The notes: generated from the letters alone by a model not told the origin. A stretch of 13,598 bases of DNA from JBOCEF01 sp047610385 (GCA_047610385.1 JBLGAC010000069.1:1-13598); one strand, 5' to 3'; numbered from the stretch's first letter, positions 1 to 7,560 are shown. Made by a program: numbers and translations.

Positions 1-28
1 GCGCTGGTCGGGTCGTTTGGTTCAGGGG

Positions 29-1708
29 TCATGCGCGCGCTCCGCAATTCATCTCCGAAGGATAGGGCTGGCCCTGAAACAGGCTGATCCGCACCCATTT
101 GTCTGAGCGTGGGTCAAACCGGCTGGCCCCGAAAAAGGCCAGCTTGCAGCGCATCAAGTCGATGGGCAGCATGTCCTCGGCGATCAGGTTGTCGCGCACC
201 TCGGCGAATGGGTGGCGGCGCGCGGCCTGCGCGCGGCGCACCATCAGCCGGTGTTCAGGATGCGCCAGCAGGAAATCGGCCGCGGGCCGATCACTGGGCC
301 AAGGGGCGAGGGCTGCGTCAAGCTCGCTCGCCAGCCGCGCGATGCACAGCGGCTGTTCATGCTCAGCGCCGTCTTCGCCGAACCGCTCGCCGAGGCGTGG
401 CTCCAGCTTTTCCTCTGAGACATACCAGAACCGTGCGGCATTGCGCGGCTGGGTGAAATCAATGGCGAGCGCCCAGTCATAGGTCTCCGCTAGGATCGCC
501 CGCAGGTCGGCCACCGTCATCGCGCCATCCACGCGAAAGGCCGTCGCCTCATCGGCATTCATGCAATCGGCCAGCCCGTCGACCAGCGCGCCATGCGGCT
601 CCAACATCAGGGCGAGCAACGCTTCTTGGCCCTCAAGCGACAGGGCGCTCTCACCCCAGCGCCACAGGGCGTCCCACGGATGGGGGCCGCCAGCGATGGG
701 CCAATCAACAAGCTGCTCGGCCACACGCGCAAGATCGCGCCGCAAATCGGCCAGCTTGGCGACCTGCACCGGATGCGTGGACCGCCAGTGCACGGCGTTT
801 TCGCGCGCGGCGGCCAGCGCCGAAATCAGCGCCGTGACTGCTTCGGGCGGGGCCGTGTCTTGGGATCGCACGCGGGCCAAAGCCTCTTCTCGTGCCATCA
901 TCCAGTTGTTCAGAAGCACCGGGTGACGCACCAGAAACGGCGCCATGCCCAGACCGGTAGAATTGCCGACCCCAAGATCACGCTTGATGGCCGGGTCCAG
1001 CCGCACCGCCGCCTTGCCGCCCCGCACGATTGCCAGATGTTCGGCGATGTCCACGGTGAATTCCCGCGTCAGCCAGACCGACAGCATCTCAGCCTGAAAG
1101 GGCGCGCTCAGCTCTGGCCGCTCAGCGATCGCAGCGCGGTCGGCGGCACCGAACTTGCCCGAGCCATAGACCGCGGTGGTGCGCATCAGATAGCCGACAT
1201 CTTCAATCTCAGCGGCGTCGGGCTGGCGGCCCTCAGCCAGACGCGCGACCACATGGGTGAACAGGCGTACTGAGCGGTTCGCCCTGCTCAGCGACAGCTC
1301 AGACGGGCCAATCCGCCCGGCTTCCTGCAGCGGCACGTTGGCTTGCAGCCGATCAAGATCAGCCACCGTCGGTTCGCCGTCAAAAAGGGTAAAGGTGGCA
1401 TCCCACGCCGTGGCGATCACCCGGTCGGAGCGCATCTCAGGCGGCAGATCATGGGCGAAAGCGACCAGGCTGTAAGTGCGTTCGGGGCCGATGGCGCGAT
1501 AGACCGCGCGCCCGACACCGATGTCGTCGATCTGCCAGACCGGACGGTCAAAATGCCAGCCCTCACGCACCACCCGCCGCAGCAGGCCGCGCAGGAAAGA
1601 CAGGCGCGTGGGGTGCGCGCTTCCCATCCGGTCAAGGCGCATCACCTGCGACGGGGATCGGCGGAAAGCCGCCGCTTGCGGAACCGGGTTGAGGGGGGCG
1701 CAGTGCAT
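29..1708 (-). CDS. Conserved-looking hypothetical protein, last gene of the BCCT/dipeptidase/ALDH operon (559 aa)
   Basis: I do not recognise this family. The 559-residue product has no signal peptide or membrane segment, so it is probably cytoplasmic. It is rich in Arg, Ala, Glu and Trp and looks mostly alpha-helical. The most motif-like stretches are YLMRTTAVYGSGKFG (about 173-187), GVGNSTGLGMAPFLVRHP (about 246-263) and SEEKLEPRLGERFGE (about 431-445). They have the Gly/Arg/aromatic composition of a binding site, but I cannot name a fold. The ATG is supported by a TGAGG Shine-Dalgarno sequence about 6 nt upstream. The gene starts 67 nt downstream of the BCCT transporter on the same strand, with a GC-rich hairpin between, so it probably belongs to the same operon, perhaps at lower expression. 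Context suggests a role in metabolism of the imported compound. It ends at a TGA close to the left edge of the window and is complete. Confidence 0.8.
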   Translation of the reverse strand: MHCAPLNPVPQAAAFRRSPSQVMRLDRMGSAHPTRLSFLRGLLRRVVREGWHFDRPVWQIDDIGVGRAVYRAIGPERTYSLVAFAHDLPPEMRSDRVIATAWDATFTLFDGEPTVADLDRLQANVPLQEAGRIGPSELSLSRANRSVRLFTHVVARLAEGRQPDAAEIEDVGYLMRTTAVYGSGKFGAADRAAIAERPELSAPFQAEMLSVWLTREFTVDIAEHLAIVRGGKAAVRLDPAIKRDLGVGNSTGLGMAPFLVRHPVLLNNWMMAREEALARVRSQDTAPPEAVTALISALAAARENAVHWRSTHPVQVAKLADLRRDLARVAEQLVDWPIAGGPHPWDALWRWGESALSLEGQEALLALMLEPHGALVDGLADCMNADEATAFRVDGAMTVADLRAILAETYDWALAIDFTQPRNAARFWYVSEEKLEPRLGERFGEDGAEHEQPLCIARLASELDAALAPWPSDRPAADFLLAHPEHRLMVRRAQAARRHPFAEVRDNLIAEDMLPIDLMRCKLAFFGASRFDPRSDKWVRISLFQGQPYPSEMNCGARA

Positions 1709-1739
1709 GACAACCTCATGGAGCTGGAGCGCGAAGGGA

Positions 1740-1760
1740 TGGGCGGCAACAGGCCGCCCA
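1740..1760 (-). terminator. Intercistronic GC-rich hairpin between the BCCT gene and the 559-aa gene
   Basis: A perfect 8-bp inverted repeat, TGGGCGGC and GCCGCCCA, encloses a 5-nt loop. It lies 15 nt after the BCCT stop codon and 31 nt before the next start codon. In the minus-strand transcript no U-run follows it, so it is more likely a partial terminator or an mRNA 3'-end stabiliser than a full intrinsic terminator. Confidence 0.4.
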
Positions 1761-1775
1761 CCCAGTCGACAGGTG

Positions 1776-3326
1776 TCAGGCCTTTTTGCCGAGCATCAGC
1801 GTGATGCGCAGCGCATCCCAAAGCGACGGCAGCAGCACCAGCGACACCGGCATCGCTGTCACCACGATAAAGCTTTGCAGCTTGCCGATCCCGCCAGACC
1901 CCGTGGAGATCAGGATAAGCGCCATCACCCCCATTGCGATGCCCCAGAAGGTGCGCAGCCACGTTGACGGATTTTCGTCCGACATTGAGGTCGCGATCAC
2001 ATAGCTCATGGAATCGCTGGTCGTGGCGACAAAGATCATGGTCAGCACCAAGAACAGCAGCGACAGCAAGAAGCCGAGCGGCATCGCCTGAGTGATCGCC
2101 AGCAATCCTGCGGGCAGGTTGAACCCTTCGAACGGGCCAGAGATGACGCCCGGGGTCAGCTGCTCAAACGCGATGCCCGACCCGCCGATGATCGTGAACC
2201 AGAAGTTGGTGACCAGCGGCGCGACGATTGCAAGCATCACGATGATCGACCGGATCGACCGGCCCCGGCTGACCCGCGCGATGAAGATCGCCATCAGCGG
2301 CCCGTATCCCAGGAACCAGCCCCAGAAGAACACGGTCCACCAGCCCAGCCAGCCCGGTGCGCCGAACACGCCAGCATCGCCGCGATACAGCGCCATGTCG
2401 AAGAAGTTCGACAGATAGACGCCAAGGCCGCCGACAAAGCCGTCAAAGATAAAGAAAGTCGGCCCCGCAACCAGCATGAAGGCCAGCAGCACGAAGGCCA
2501 GGATGACGTTGAGCTTGGACAGAAGCTGGATGCCCTTGGACAGGCCCGAAATCGCTGACAGCGTGTAGATGCCGGCCAGCGCCAATATCACGATGGTCTG
2601 CGTCATGAACGTGTCGGGGATACCGAACAGCGCGTTCAGCCCATAGGACATCTGCAGCCCGAGGAACCCGATTGGCCCGACCGTGCCCGCCACCACCGCG
2701 ATGATGCAGCTGGCATCGGCAATCAGTCCGATCGGCCCGTTGATCGCCCGGTCGCCGAACACTGGATACAGCAGCGTGCGCGGCGCCAGCGGCAGGCCTT
2801 TGTCATAGTGGTAATGCATCATCATCACCGTTGTCAGCGCGCCAAGGATCGCCCAAGCCAGAAAGCCCCAATGCAGATAGCTTTGGGCCAGTGCGGCATG
2901 GGCCTGCGCCCGCGGATCGGCGCTGAGATCACCGAAGACAGGCGGGGTCGACAGGAAATGGGCAATCGGCTCTCCCGCCGCCCAGAACACGCCGCCACCT
3001 GCCAGCAGGGTGCACATGATCATCGAGGCCCACTGGAACAGCGTGAATTCGGGCCGTTTAAGCCCGCCCATCCGGGTGCGGCTGCCGGGCAGAACGCACA
3101 CCACAAGGCCCATCAGGAACGTGCCCAGCAGAAGGATCTGCCAATATAGGCCGAAATAGGTGGCGGCGAAGGTAAAGCCTCCGTCGACCAGCGCCGACAG
3201 GGTGTTGATGTCGAGCAGCGCTAGTGCGCAGAACAACAGGATGAACCCGCCCGTGACCGCAAAAAGGGGCTTGTTCACGCGGCCAGCCCCTGGGGACGCA
3301 CCGCTTTTTTCAGTGTGGTCGCTCAT
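1776..3326 (-). CDS. BCCT-family (betaine/carnitine/choline) transporter, atypical aromatic box
   Basis: This is a 516-residue inner-membrane secondary transporter of the betaine-choline-carnitine family, of typical length with about 12 hydrophobic segments and short termini. Family hallmarks are the TM3 glycine stretch AGGGVFWAAGEP (about 109-120), the TM4 segment LHWGFLAWAI (151-160) and the signature WWTVFFWGWF (329-338) followed by FIARVSRGRSIR (348-359). By alignment from memory to BetP, W153 and W154+4 (W158) match the BetP Trp189/Trp194 pair. The position of Tyr197 is Leu161, Trp374 is Phe338 and Trp377 is Tyr341, so the substrate may not be plain glycine betaine. The start has a GGGAGG ribosome site 7 nt upstream. 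The gene lies 72 nt after the dipeptidase-like gene in the same operon, suggesting it imports that pathway's substrate. A compatible-solute role cannot be excluded. Confidence 0.93.
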   Translation of the reverse strand: MSDHTEKSGASPGAGRVNKPLFAVTGGFILLFCALALLDINTLSALVDGGFTFAATYFGLYWQILLLGTFLMGLVVCVLPGSRTRMGGLKRPEFTLFQWASMIMCTLLAGGGVFWAAGEPIAHFLSTPPVFGDLSADPRAQAHAALAQSYLHWGFLAWAILGALTTVMMMHYHYDKGLPLAPRTLLYPVFGDRAINGPIGLIADASCIIAVVAGTVGPIGFLGLQMSYGLNALFGIPDTFMTQTIVILALAGIYTLSAISGLSKGIQLLSKLNVILAFVLLAFMLVAGPTFFIFDGFVGGLGVYLSNFFDMALYRGDAGVFGAPGWLGWWTVFFWGWFLGYGPLMAIFIARVSRGRSIRSIIVMLAIVAPLVTNFWFTIIGGSGIAFEQLTPGVISGPFEGFNLPAGLLAITQAMPLGFLLSLLFLVLTMIFVATTSDSMSYVIATSMSDENPSTWLRTFWGIAMGVMALILISTGSGGIGKLQSFIVVTAMPVSLVLLPSLWDALRITLMLGKKA

Positions 3327-3355
3327 CCGTTGTCCTCCCAGACAGTGGTTTTTTT

Positions 3356-3399
3356 GGCCCCGTGGGGTCCGTGGTGTATTCAGGCCCCGTGGGGTCCGT
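3356..3399. repeat. Direct repeat of a 17-bp near-palindrome in the dipeptidase-BCCT intergenic gap
   Basis: GGCCCCGTGGGGTCCGT occurs perfectly at 3356-3372 and again at 3383-3399, a 27-bp period. Each copy holds CCCC-GT-GGGG, so each can fold alone or pair with the other in RNA. The right copy abuts the TGA of the dipeptidase-like gene. A T7 tract follows the left copy, which is an A-run in the minus transcript, so it does not form a terminator in the direction of the operon. A role in intercistronic RNA processing or stability is inference. Confidence 0.75.
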
Positions 3400-4412
3400 C
3401 AGGTCGCCTTGCGCCGCTGTTCTTGTGCAGACGGTTGCTTGGCGCCGAAGCTGTTTTCAAAGAACCGCAGCCAGTTTTCTCCCATCACCGCCGCGATTTC
3501 GGCCTCGGCCATCCCAGTGGCGCGCAGGCCCGCAGCGATGTTGGAGAAATCGCGATTGTCGGCGAACCAGTCCGGCATGGAAGGGAACCCCGCGGCTGCG
3601 GCGCTGCCCTCGCCATAGTCGATCGACTTGGTCCAGCGCCCGACGCGCATCCATTCGACGATGCTGTCGGGCTGGTCTTGGCACAGGTCCGTGCCGATCC
3701 CGACATTGCCGATGCCCATCAGATCGGCGGTACGGGCGATCATCTCGCAATAGTCCTGAAGGGTGCAGTCGCCGCCGCCCTTCAGGTGATGGGGATAGAC
3801 TGAGAACCCCAGCATCCCGCCGCTTTGCCCCAGTGCGCGCAGCACGGTGTCCGATTTGTTGCGCAGCGCCGGGTTCCAGCTTGCCGGGTTGGCATGGCTG
3901 ATGACGATCGGGCGCGTGGAATGGGCGATGGCCTCCAGCGTGGAGCGCTCACCCGAATGGCTCATGTCCACCACCAGACCGACGCGGTTCATTTCGGTCA
4001 CCACCGCGCGGCCCATGCGGGTCAGGCCGCAATCTTCGGTCTCATAACAGCCTGAGGCCAACAAGGATTGGTTGTTGTAGGTCAGCTGCATGAACCTGAG
4101 GCCGAGCGTGTGCAGCACCTCCACAAGGCCGATATCGTCTTCGATGCAGGATGGGTTCTGCGATCCGAAAAAGATCGCCGTGCGCCCGGTGTTGCGGGCA
4201 TGGGTCACGTCAGCCGCGGTCCGGCCCTGAAAGATCAGGTCGGGGAACTGCTCAAACCAGCGGTTCCAGCGTTCGATGTTCAGCACCGTCTCACGGAACG
4301 TCTCATGATAGGTGATGGTGACATGCACCGCATCGACGCTGGCCGCACGCATCTGGCGAAAGATTTTCTCAGACCAGTTGGCGTATTGCAGTCCGTCGAT
4401 CAGGACGCTCAT
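3399..4412 (-). CDS. M19 (membrane/renal dipeptidase-like) metalloenzyme homologue lacking the usual alpha-site metal ligands
   Basis: The 337-residue product fits peptidase family M19 (amidohydrolase-like barrel) in length and layout. The best matches are DMSHSGERSTLEAI (149-162), the downstream ISHANP (171-176), LRNKSD, and GIGTDLCQDQ near the C-terminal third. The two histidines corresponding to His198/His219 of human dipeptidase are present (H152, H173), as is the later Asp. The N-terminal DGHND-type motif instead reads DGLQYANW (6-13), so the His and Asp ligands are Leu8 and Tyr10. The usual bridging Glu in the G-x-E-G strand appears as Gln85 (FFGSQNP). No signal peptide is visible, so it is probably cytoplasmic. 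The start overlaps the upstream ALDH stop by 4 nt (ATGA), implying translational coupling. A classical Zn2 dipeptidase is doubtful. A mononuclear amidohydrolase acting on the BCCT-imported compound is plausible. Confidence 0.85.
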   Translation of the reverse strand: MSVLIDGLQYANWSEKIFRQMRAASVDAVHVTITYHETFRETVLNIERWNRWFEQFPDLIFQGRTAADVTHARNTGRTAIFFGSQNPSCIEDDIGLVEVLHTLGLRFMQLTYNNQSLLASGCYETEDCGLTRMGRAVVTEMNRVGLVVDMSHSGERSTLEAIAHSTRPIVISHANPASWNPALRNKSDTVLRALGQSGGMLGFSVYPHHLKGGGDCTLQDYCEMIARTADLMGIGNVGIGTDLCQDQPDSIVEWMRVGRWTKSIDYGEGSAAAAGFPSMPDWFADNRDFSNIAAGLRATGMAEAEIAAVMGENWLRFFENSFGAKQPSAQEQRRKAT

Positions 4413-5857
4413 TCCGGGGTTCCCGCCGCCACATAGGCGGTCTTCACCGAGGTGTAGAATTCCGCGGCATAGCGGCCCTGTTCGCGCGGCCCGAACGACG
4501 ACGCACCGCGCCCGCCGAAGGGCACGTGGTAATCGGTGCCCGCGGTCGGCAGGTTCACCATCACGCAGCCAGCGCGTATGTTGGCGCGAAAGTGGCTGGC
4601 GCGCGCCAATGACTGGGTCATGATGCCCGCGGTCAGCCCGAATTCGCTGTCATTGGCCATGGCCAGCGCCTCGGCGTAGCCGCCCGCCTTGATGACGCAG
4701 GTCAGCGGGGCGAACATTTCCTCGCGGTTGATGCGCATGTCATTGCGCGTGCCCGCAAACACGCCGGGGGCCATGTAGTGACCCATCGTCCGGCGCTCCA
4801 GCCGTGTTCCGCCGCACAGCAATTCAGCGCCCTCGGCCTTGCCGATGTCCACATAGCTGAGGTTTTGCGCCAGTTGGCCCGCGCTGACCACCGGGCCAAG
4901 CTGAACGCCGTCATCCAGCGCGTGGCCGACCTTGAACGCCTGCGCCGCCTTCACCAGTTTTTCGACAAAGGCGTCGTGGATCTTTTCGTGCACGATCAGG
5001 CGGCTGGCGGCGGTGCATTTCTGCCCGGTGCCGCCGAACGCTGAGTTCGCCGCATGGGTCACTGCCAGATCAAGATCGCAATCATCCATGATCAGCATCG
5101 GGTTCTTCGACCCCATCTCCATCTGGAGCTTGGTCATGTTGACCACCGCCGCCGCGGCGATGCCGCGCCCGACGGGGACCGATCCGGTGAAGCTGATCGC
5201 GTCGATCGCGTTGCTTTCCACCAGCCGCTGGCCCACATCGCGCCCCGGCCCGGCGACCAGATTGAACAGGCCCGCCGGAATGTCCTGACGCGCGATGATT
5301 TTCGTCAGCGCCACGGCGCTTGCGGGCGTCAGGTTCGCGGGCTTCCAGATCACCGCATTGCCGAAGGCCAGCGCCGGCGCGATCTTCCATGCCGGGGTGG
5401 CGACGGGAAAGTTCCACGGGCTGATGATGGCGACGACGCCTGCGGGTTCGCGGCGCACGTCGATTTCAATGCCCGGGCGCACGCTTTCGGCCAGATCGCC
5501 GTGCAGGCGCAGGGCCTCAGCAGCGAAATAGGTGAAGAACTGGCCAGCGCGATAAACCTCACCCTTGCCCTCAGCCGCGGGCTTGCCTTCTTCGCGCGCC
5601 AAGGTGCGGCCGATCTCTTCGGCGCGGGCCATCAGCTCCGTCCCGATTGCCATCAGGACGTCGTGGCGCTTTTGCACCCCGGCGGCCCACCAGATGGGCT
5701 GCGCTTTGCGCGCCGCCGCCAACGCCATGTCAAGCTGCTGCGCATCGGCCTGACCGTAGTGCCCGATCAGGTCTGAGACGTCTGACGGGTTGCGGTTTTC
5801 GATGGTGGACGCGCCGGTTTCCCAGGTTCCGTCGATGTAAATGCCGGTGTGGGTCAC
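4409..5857 (-). CDS. NAD(P)-dependent aldehyde dehydrogenase, first gene of the operon
   Basis: This 482-residue soluble aldehyde dehydrogenase should oxidise an aldehyde, possibly a semialdehyde, to the acid. Key sites with GTG as residue 1 are the oxyanion Asn149 in SPWNFPVATP, cofactor Lys172 in WKPANLTP, the Rossmann motif FTGSVPVGRG (223-232), general base Glu247 in MEMGSKNP and nucleophile Cys281 in GQKCTAASR. The MEMGSKNP and GQKCTAASR styles resemble alpha-ketoglutarate-semialdehyde dehydrogenases, but that substrate is only a suggestion. I chose GTG at 5857 because AAGGA lies 7 nt upstream and the family N-terminus (GIYIDGTW) begins right there. The in-frame ATG at 5890 has no ribosome site, and the frame stays open further back only across the divergent regulator. 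Its stop overlaps the dipeptidase-like start. It is transcribed divergently from the LysR gene. Confidence 0.93.
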   Translation of the reverse strand: MTHTGIYIDGTWETGASTIENRNPSDVSDLIGHYGQADAQQLDMALAAARKAQPIWWAAGVQKRHDVLMAIGTELMARAEEIGRTLAREEGKPAAEGKGEVYRAGQFFTYFAAEALRLHGDLAESVRPGIEIDVRREPAGVVAIISPWNFPVATPAWKIAPALAFGNAVIWKPANLTPASAVALTKIIARQDIPAGLFNLVAGPGRDVGQRLVESNAIDAISFTGSVPVGRGIAAAAVVNMTKLQMEMGSKNPMLIMDDCDLDLAVTHAANSAFGGTGQKCTAASRLIVHEKIHDAFVEKLVKAAQAFKVGHALDDGVQLGPVVSAGQLAQNLSYVDIGKAEGAELLCGGTRLERRTMGHYMAPGVFAGTRNDMRINREEMFAPLTCVIKAGGYAEALAMANDSEFGLTAGIMTQSLARASHFRANIRAGCVMVNLPTAGTDYHVPFGGRGASSFGPREQGRYAAEFYTSVKTAYVAAGTPE

Positions 5858-5864
5858 GATGAAT

Positions 5865-5869
5865 TCCTT
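5865..5869 (-). promoter_or_regulatory. Shine-Dalgarno site fixing the GTG start of the aldehyde dehydrogenase
   Basis: On the minus strand AAGGA is followed by a 7-nt spacer and then GTG. No comparable site precedes the alternative in-frame ATG at 5890. Confidence 0.75.
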
Positions 5870-5906
5870 GTCTTGCCTGGCCAACCTCATAGACGGCGTG
5901 GCATAT

Positions 5907-5948
5907 TTCAGGCAATCTCGAAAAATAGAATTAAAATTCAGGAAATCT
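5907..5948. promoter_or_regulatory. Divergent LysR/ALDH control region with a 30-bp-spaced direct repeat
   Basis: TTCAGGCAATCT at 5907-5918 and TTCAGGAAATCT at 5937-5948 match in 11 of 12 positions and are exactly 30 bp apart, about three helical turns. They lie in an AT-rich segment between the divergent ALDH and LysR genes. The left copy also begins a TTTC-N10-GAAA dyad. The right copy ends 5 bp before the LysR start codon and covers its likely ribosome site, which would allow autorepression. LysR regulators commonly bind such divergent regions, so assigning these sites to the adjacent LysR protein is inference. Confidence 0.6.
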
Positions 5949-5953
5949 GACTT

Positions 5954-6814
5954 TTGGCAATCAAGCTGGAAATGCTGCGAGTTTTTCGCACGGTGGCTGA
6001 ACATGGCGGCCTCAACGGCGCTGCTGACGCGCTGGGGCGCACGCCGTCCGCGGTGTCGATGATGCTGGCGCAGTTCGAAGACCATGTCGGCGCGCCGTTG
6101 TTTGAGGCAGGCCGCAAAAGCCGCCTGACCCCGCTTGGCCGCCTGGTGTTTGACGAAAGCAGCCGCGCCACCGACGCGTTCGCGCGCAGCGTCGATGCCA
6201 TCGGGCGCCATGCGATGTCGACCGCCGGAACCGTGCGGATCGCCACTGTGCCGTCAGCGACCATCACGCTGCTGCCCGGCATCATCGCGGCCTTCAGAAA
6301 GCTGCGCCCGAACGTGCGGCTGGAAATCAGCGATGTCGACAGCGCCGCAGTGCGCAGGCGCGTCAAGCTCGGCGAGGCGGACATCGGCATCGTCTCGGCC
6401 TCGCCCGGTGATCCTTCGGAAAGTGATGTGATCCTCGAAGACCATCTGGGGATCGTCTGCCGCGCGGATGGGCCCATCGCGGCACAGGCGGGGCAGGGCG
6501 GCGACGGCGTGTGGGAGCTTTTGGCGCTGGAGCCGCTGATCGCCAATCCGCTGTGCAATCTGGTGCCCAGTCCGTGCGTCGCAGAACTGCTGGCCGCGTG
6601 CAATCTGGAGGCACGCAACACCACCGCGCTGATGTCTTTCGTGCGCAGTGGCCTCGGGGCCACGATCCTGCCGCTGAGCGCGGTACAGGACCAGCCTGCG
6701 GGGCTGCTTTTTGTCCGGCCCACCAATCCGCCCACCAGGCGCCAGTTGCGCAAGATTTGCCGGGATGACGTTCATCTGGGCCCGGCGGCGCACGCGTTCT
6801 GGGCGTCATTATGA
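5954..6814 (+). CDS. LysR-type transcriptional regulator, probable regulator of the divergent operon
   Basis: The 286-residue protein has the LysR N-terminal winged helix-turn-helix (about 4-62: LEMLRVFRTVAEHGGLNGAA, then GRTPSAVSMMLAQFEDHVGA and LFEAGRKSRLTPLG). A periplasmic-binding-protein-like effector domain follows, beginning near GTVRIATVPSATITLLPGI and including LGEADIGIVS and FVRSGLGATILP, which are standard LysR landmarks. Length is slightly short of the usual 290-310. The start is taken as TTG at 5954, because the next ATG (5972) would leave almost nothing ahead of the LRVF of helix 1. An AGGA sits 10 nt upstream. The weak TTG start and overlap with the putative operator suggest low, autoregulated expression. 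The effector is unknown but is probably the operon's substrate or an intermediate. Confidence 0.92.
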   Translation: MAIKLEMLRVFRTVAEHGGLNGAADALGRTPSAVSMMLAQFEDHVGAPLFEAGRKSRLTPLGRLVFDESSRATDAFARSVDAIGRHAMSTAGTVRIATVPSATITLLPGIIAAFRKLRPNVRLEISDVDSAAVRRRVKLGEADIGIVSASPGDPSESDVILEDHLGIVCRADGPIAAQAGQGGDGVWELLALEPLIANPLCNLVPSPCVAELLAACNLEARNTTALMSFVRSGLGATILPLSAVQDQPAGLLFVRPTNPPTRRQLRKICRDDVHLGPAAHAFWASL

Positions 6815-6994
6815 CGGCGGCGGGCCACCCCCCATTGCGCCCAAGGCAGCGCGGGTGCGACCCGTTGCCAAGCGGTTGCGAGGGGTGGAGTAACGACCGA
6901 TCTGGACGGCTCGTCAGGGCCATGACGGCGCCATGGTTGTGAACAGGTGCGGAATGTGGCCCCTGCTTCGGTGCTGATCGGCGTCCGTAAGGGC

Positions 6995-7032
6995 CCCCGT
7001 TCCGAAACAGTGGTCCACTGTGTCTTCCGGGG
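6995..7032. repeat. 15-bp perfect palindrome inside a larger imperfect stem
   Basis: ACAGTGG-T-CCACTGT at 7007-7021 is a perfect inverted repeat around one base. Outer arms CCCCG (6995-6999) and CGGGG (7028-7032) extend it, with unpaired sides of 7 and 6 nt. It could be a protein-binding operator, a transposon-end relic or a structured RNA. Nothing else decides between these. Confidence 0.6.
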
Positions 7033-7181
7033 TGATCCGAGAGCCAAGATTTTGATGTGGGTTGCAAAAGTGGCGACCCCCAGTTCCTGCATCAGGCCAA
7101 GGGCGGCTTGGCTGTGGCAGCGCGGTGCCGTGAGCTGAGCATGACGCCATTGCCCGTTTGGCTTTTGGATGGCGAGCGCCG

Positions 7182-7200
7182 AAAAGGCGAGGGGCCTTTT
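7182..7200 (+). terminator. Terminator-like hairpin ahead of the first AT-rich island
   Basis: AAAAGGC, a 5-nt loop GAGGG, and GCCTTTT, followed by ATTCG. The 7-bp stem ends in its own T4 tract, as in an intrinsic terminator reading rightwards. It would also work weakly leftwards because the stem starts with A4. It lies about 370 nt past the LysR gene, so which transcript it serves is unclear. Confidence 0.4.
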
Positions 7201-7225
7201 ATTCGTGGCGTATTAAGCCTTTCAG

Positions 7226-7560
7226 CATGTAGGCGTTTATGATCAGGAAAACTAAGGCGTCGAAGGAGAGAGCATAATTAATATGCTTTTATTGATAGGC
7301 ATGCGATTGGCGTCGGGGCTTTTTTAATTAAATATATGTTTATATAAAGTTTTTAAATTCATAATATTATATTTAATTGTAATTTTTATATTACATTATA
7401 ATTTTTCAAAATCTGCGATACCTATAATTTGTATTTATTGTTGAATTTTAATGTATCTTTCAAATTTATTATTTTGCTGTATATTTTCAAAACAGTGACG
7501 TATATCCCGATGATCTCGTTATATTTTCCATATAATTCGGATACTGCCGATCTGAATTGG
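7226..7560. other. AT-rich island 1, no gene
   Basis: By hand count 7321-7500 has about 27 G/C in 180 bases (15%), against a GC-rich window. It carries a 6-bp hairpin AGCATA/TATGCT (7271-7287) followed by TTTATT. No reading frame here has protein-like content. A 14-codon frame beginning ATG at 7283 after AAGGAGAG is possible, but the spacing is poor. Confidence 0.7.

Larger units (their letters stand above)
6815..7225. other. Gene-free GC-rich segment downstream of the LysR gene
   Basis: About 410 bp with no reading frame that resembles a protein on either strand. It contains the large palindrome at 6995-7032 and a terminator-like hairpin at 7182-7200. No obvious terminator immediately follows the LysR stop codon. 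Confidence 0.6.

Noticed and set aside
593..1273. A 226-codon + strand frame opposite the 559-aa gene
   Set aside because: It is antisense to a gene with better codon use and a ribosome site. Its product is rich in Arg/Gln/His with no family resemblance, typical of shadow frames in GC-rich DNA.
5858..6211. N-terminal extension of the aldehyde dehydrogenase by 118 codons
   Set aside because: It would run through the divergent promoter and the LysR 5' end. Family length and the AAGGA-GTG start at 5857 argue against it.
5938..6753. A 271-codon minus-strand frame covering the LysR gene
   Set aside because: It is antisense to a clearly recognisable LysR protein. Its translation is Ser/Arg/Pro-rich and unlike any family.
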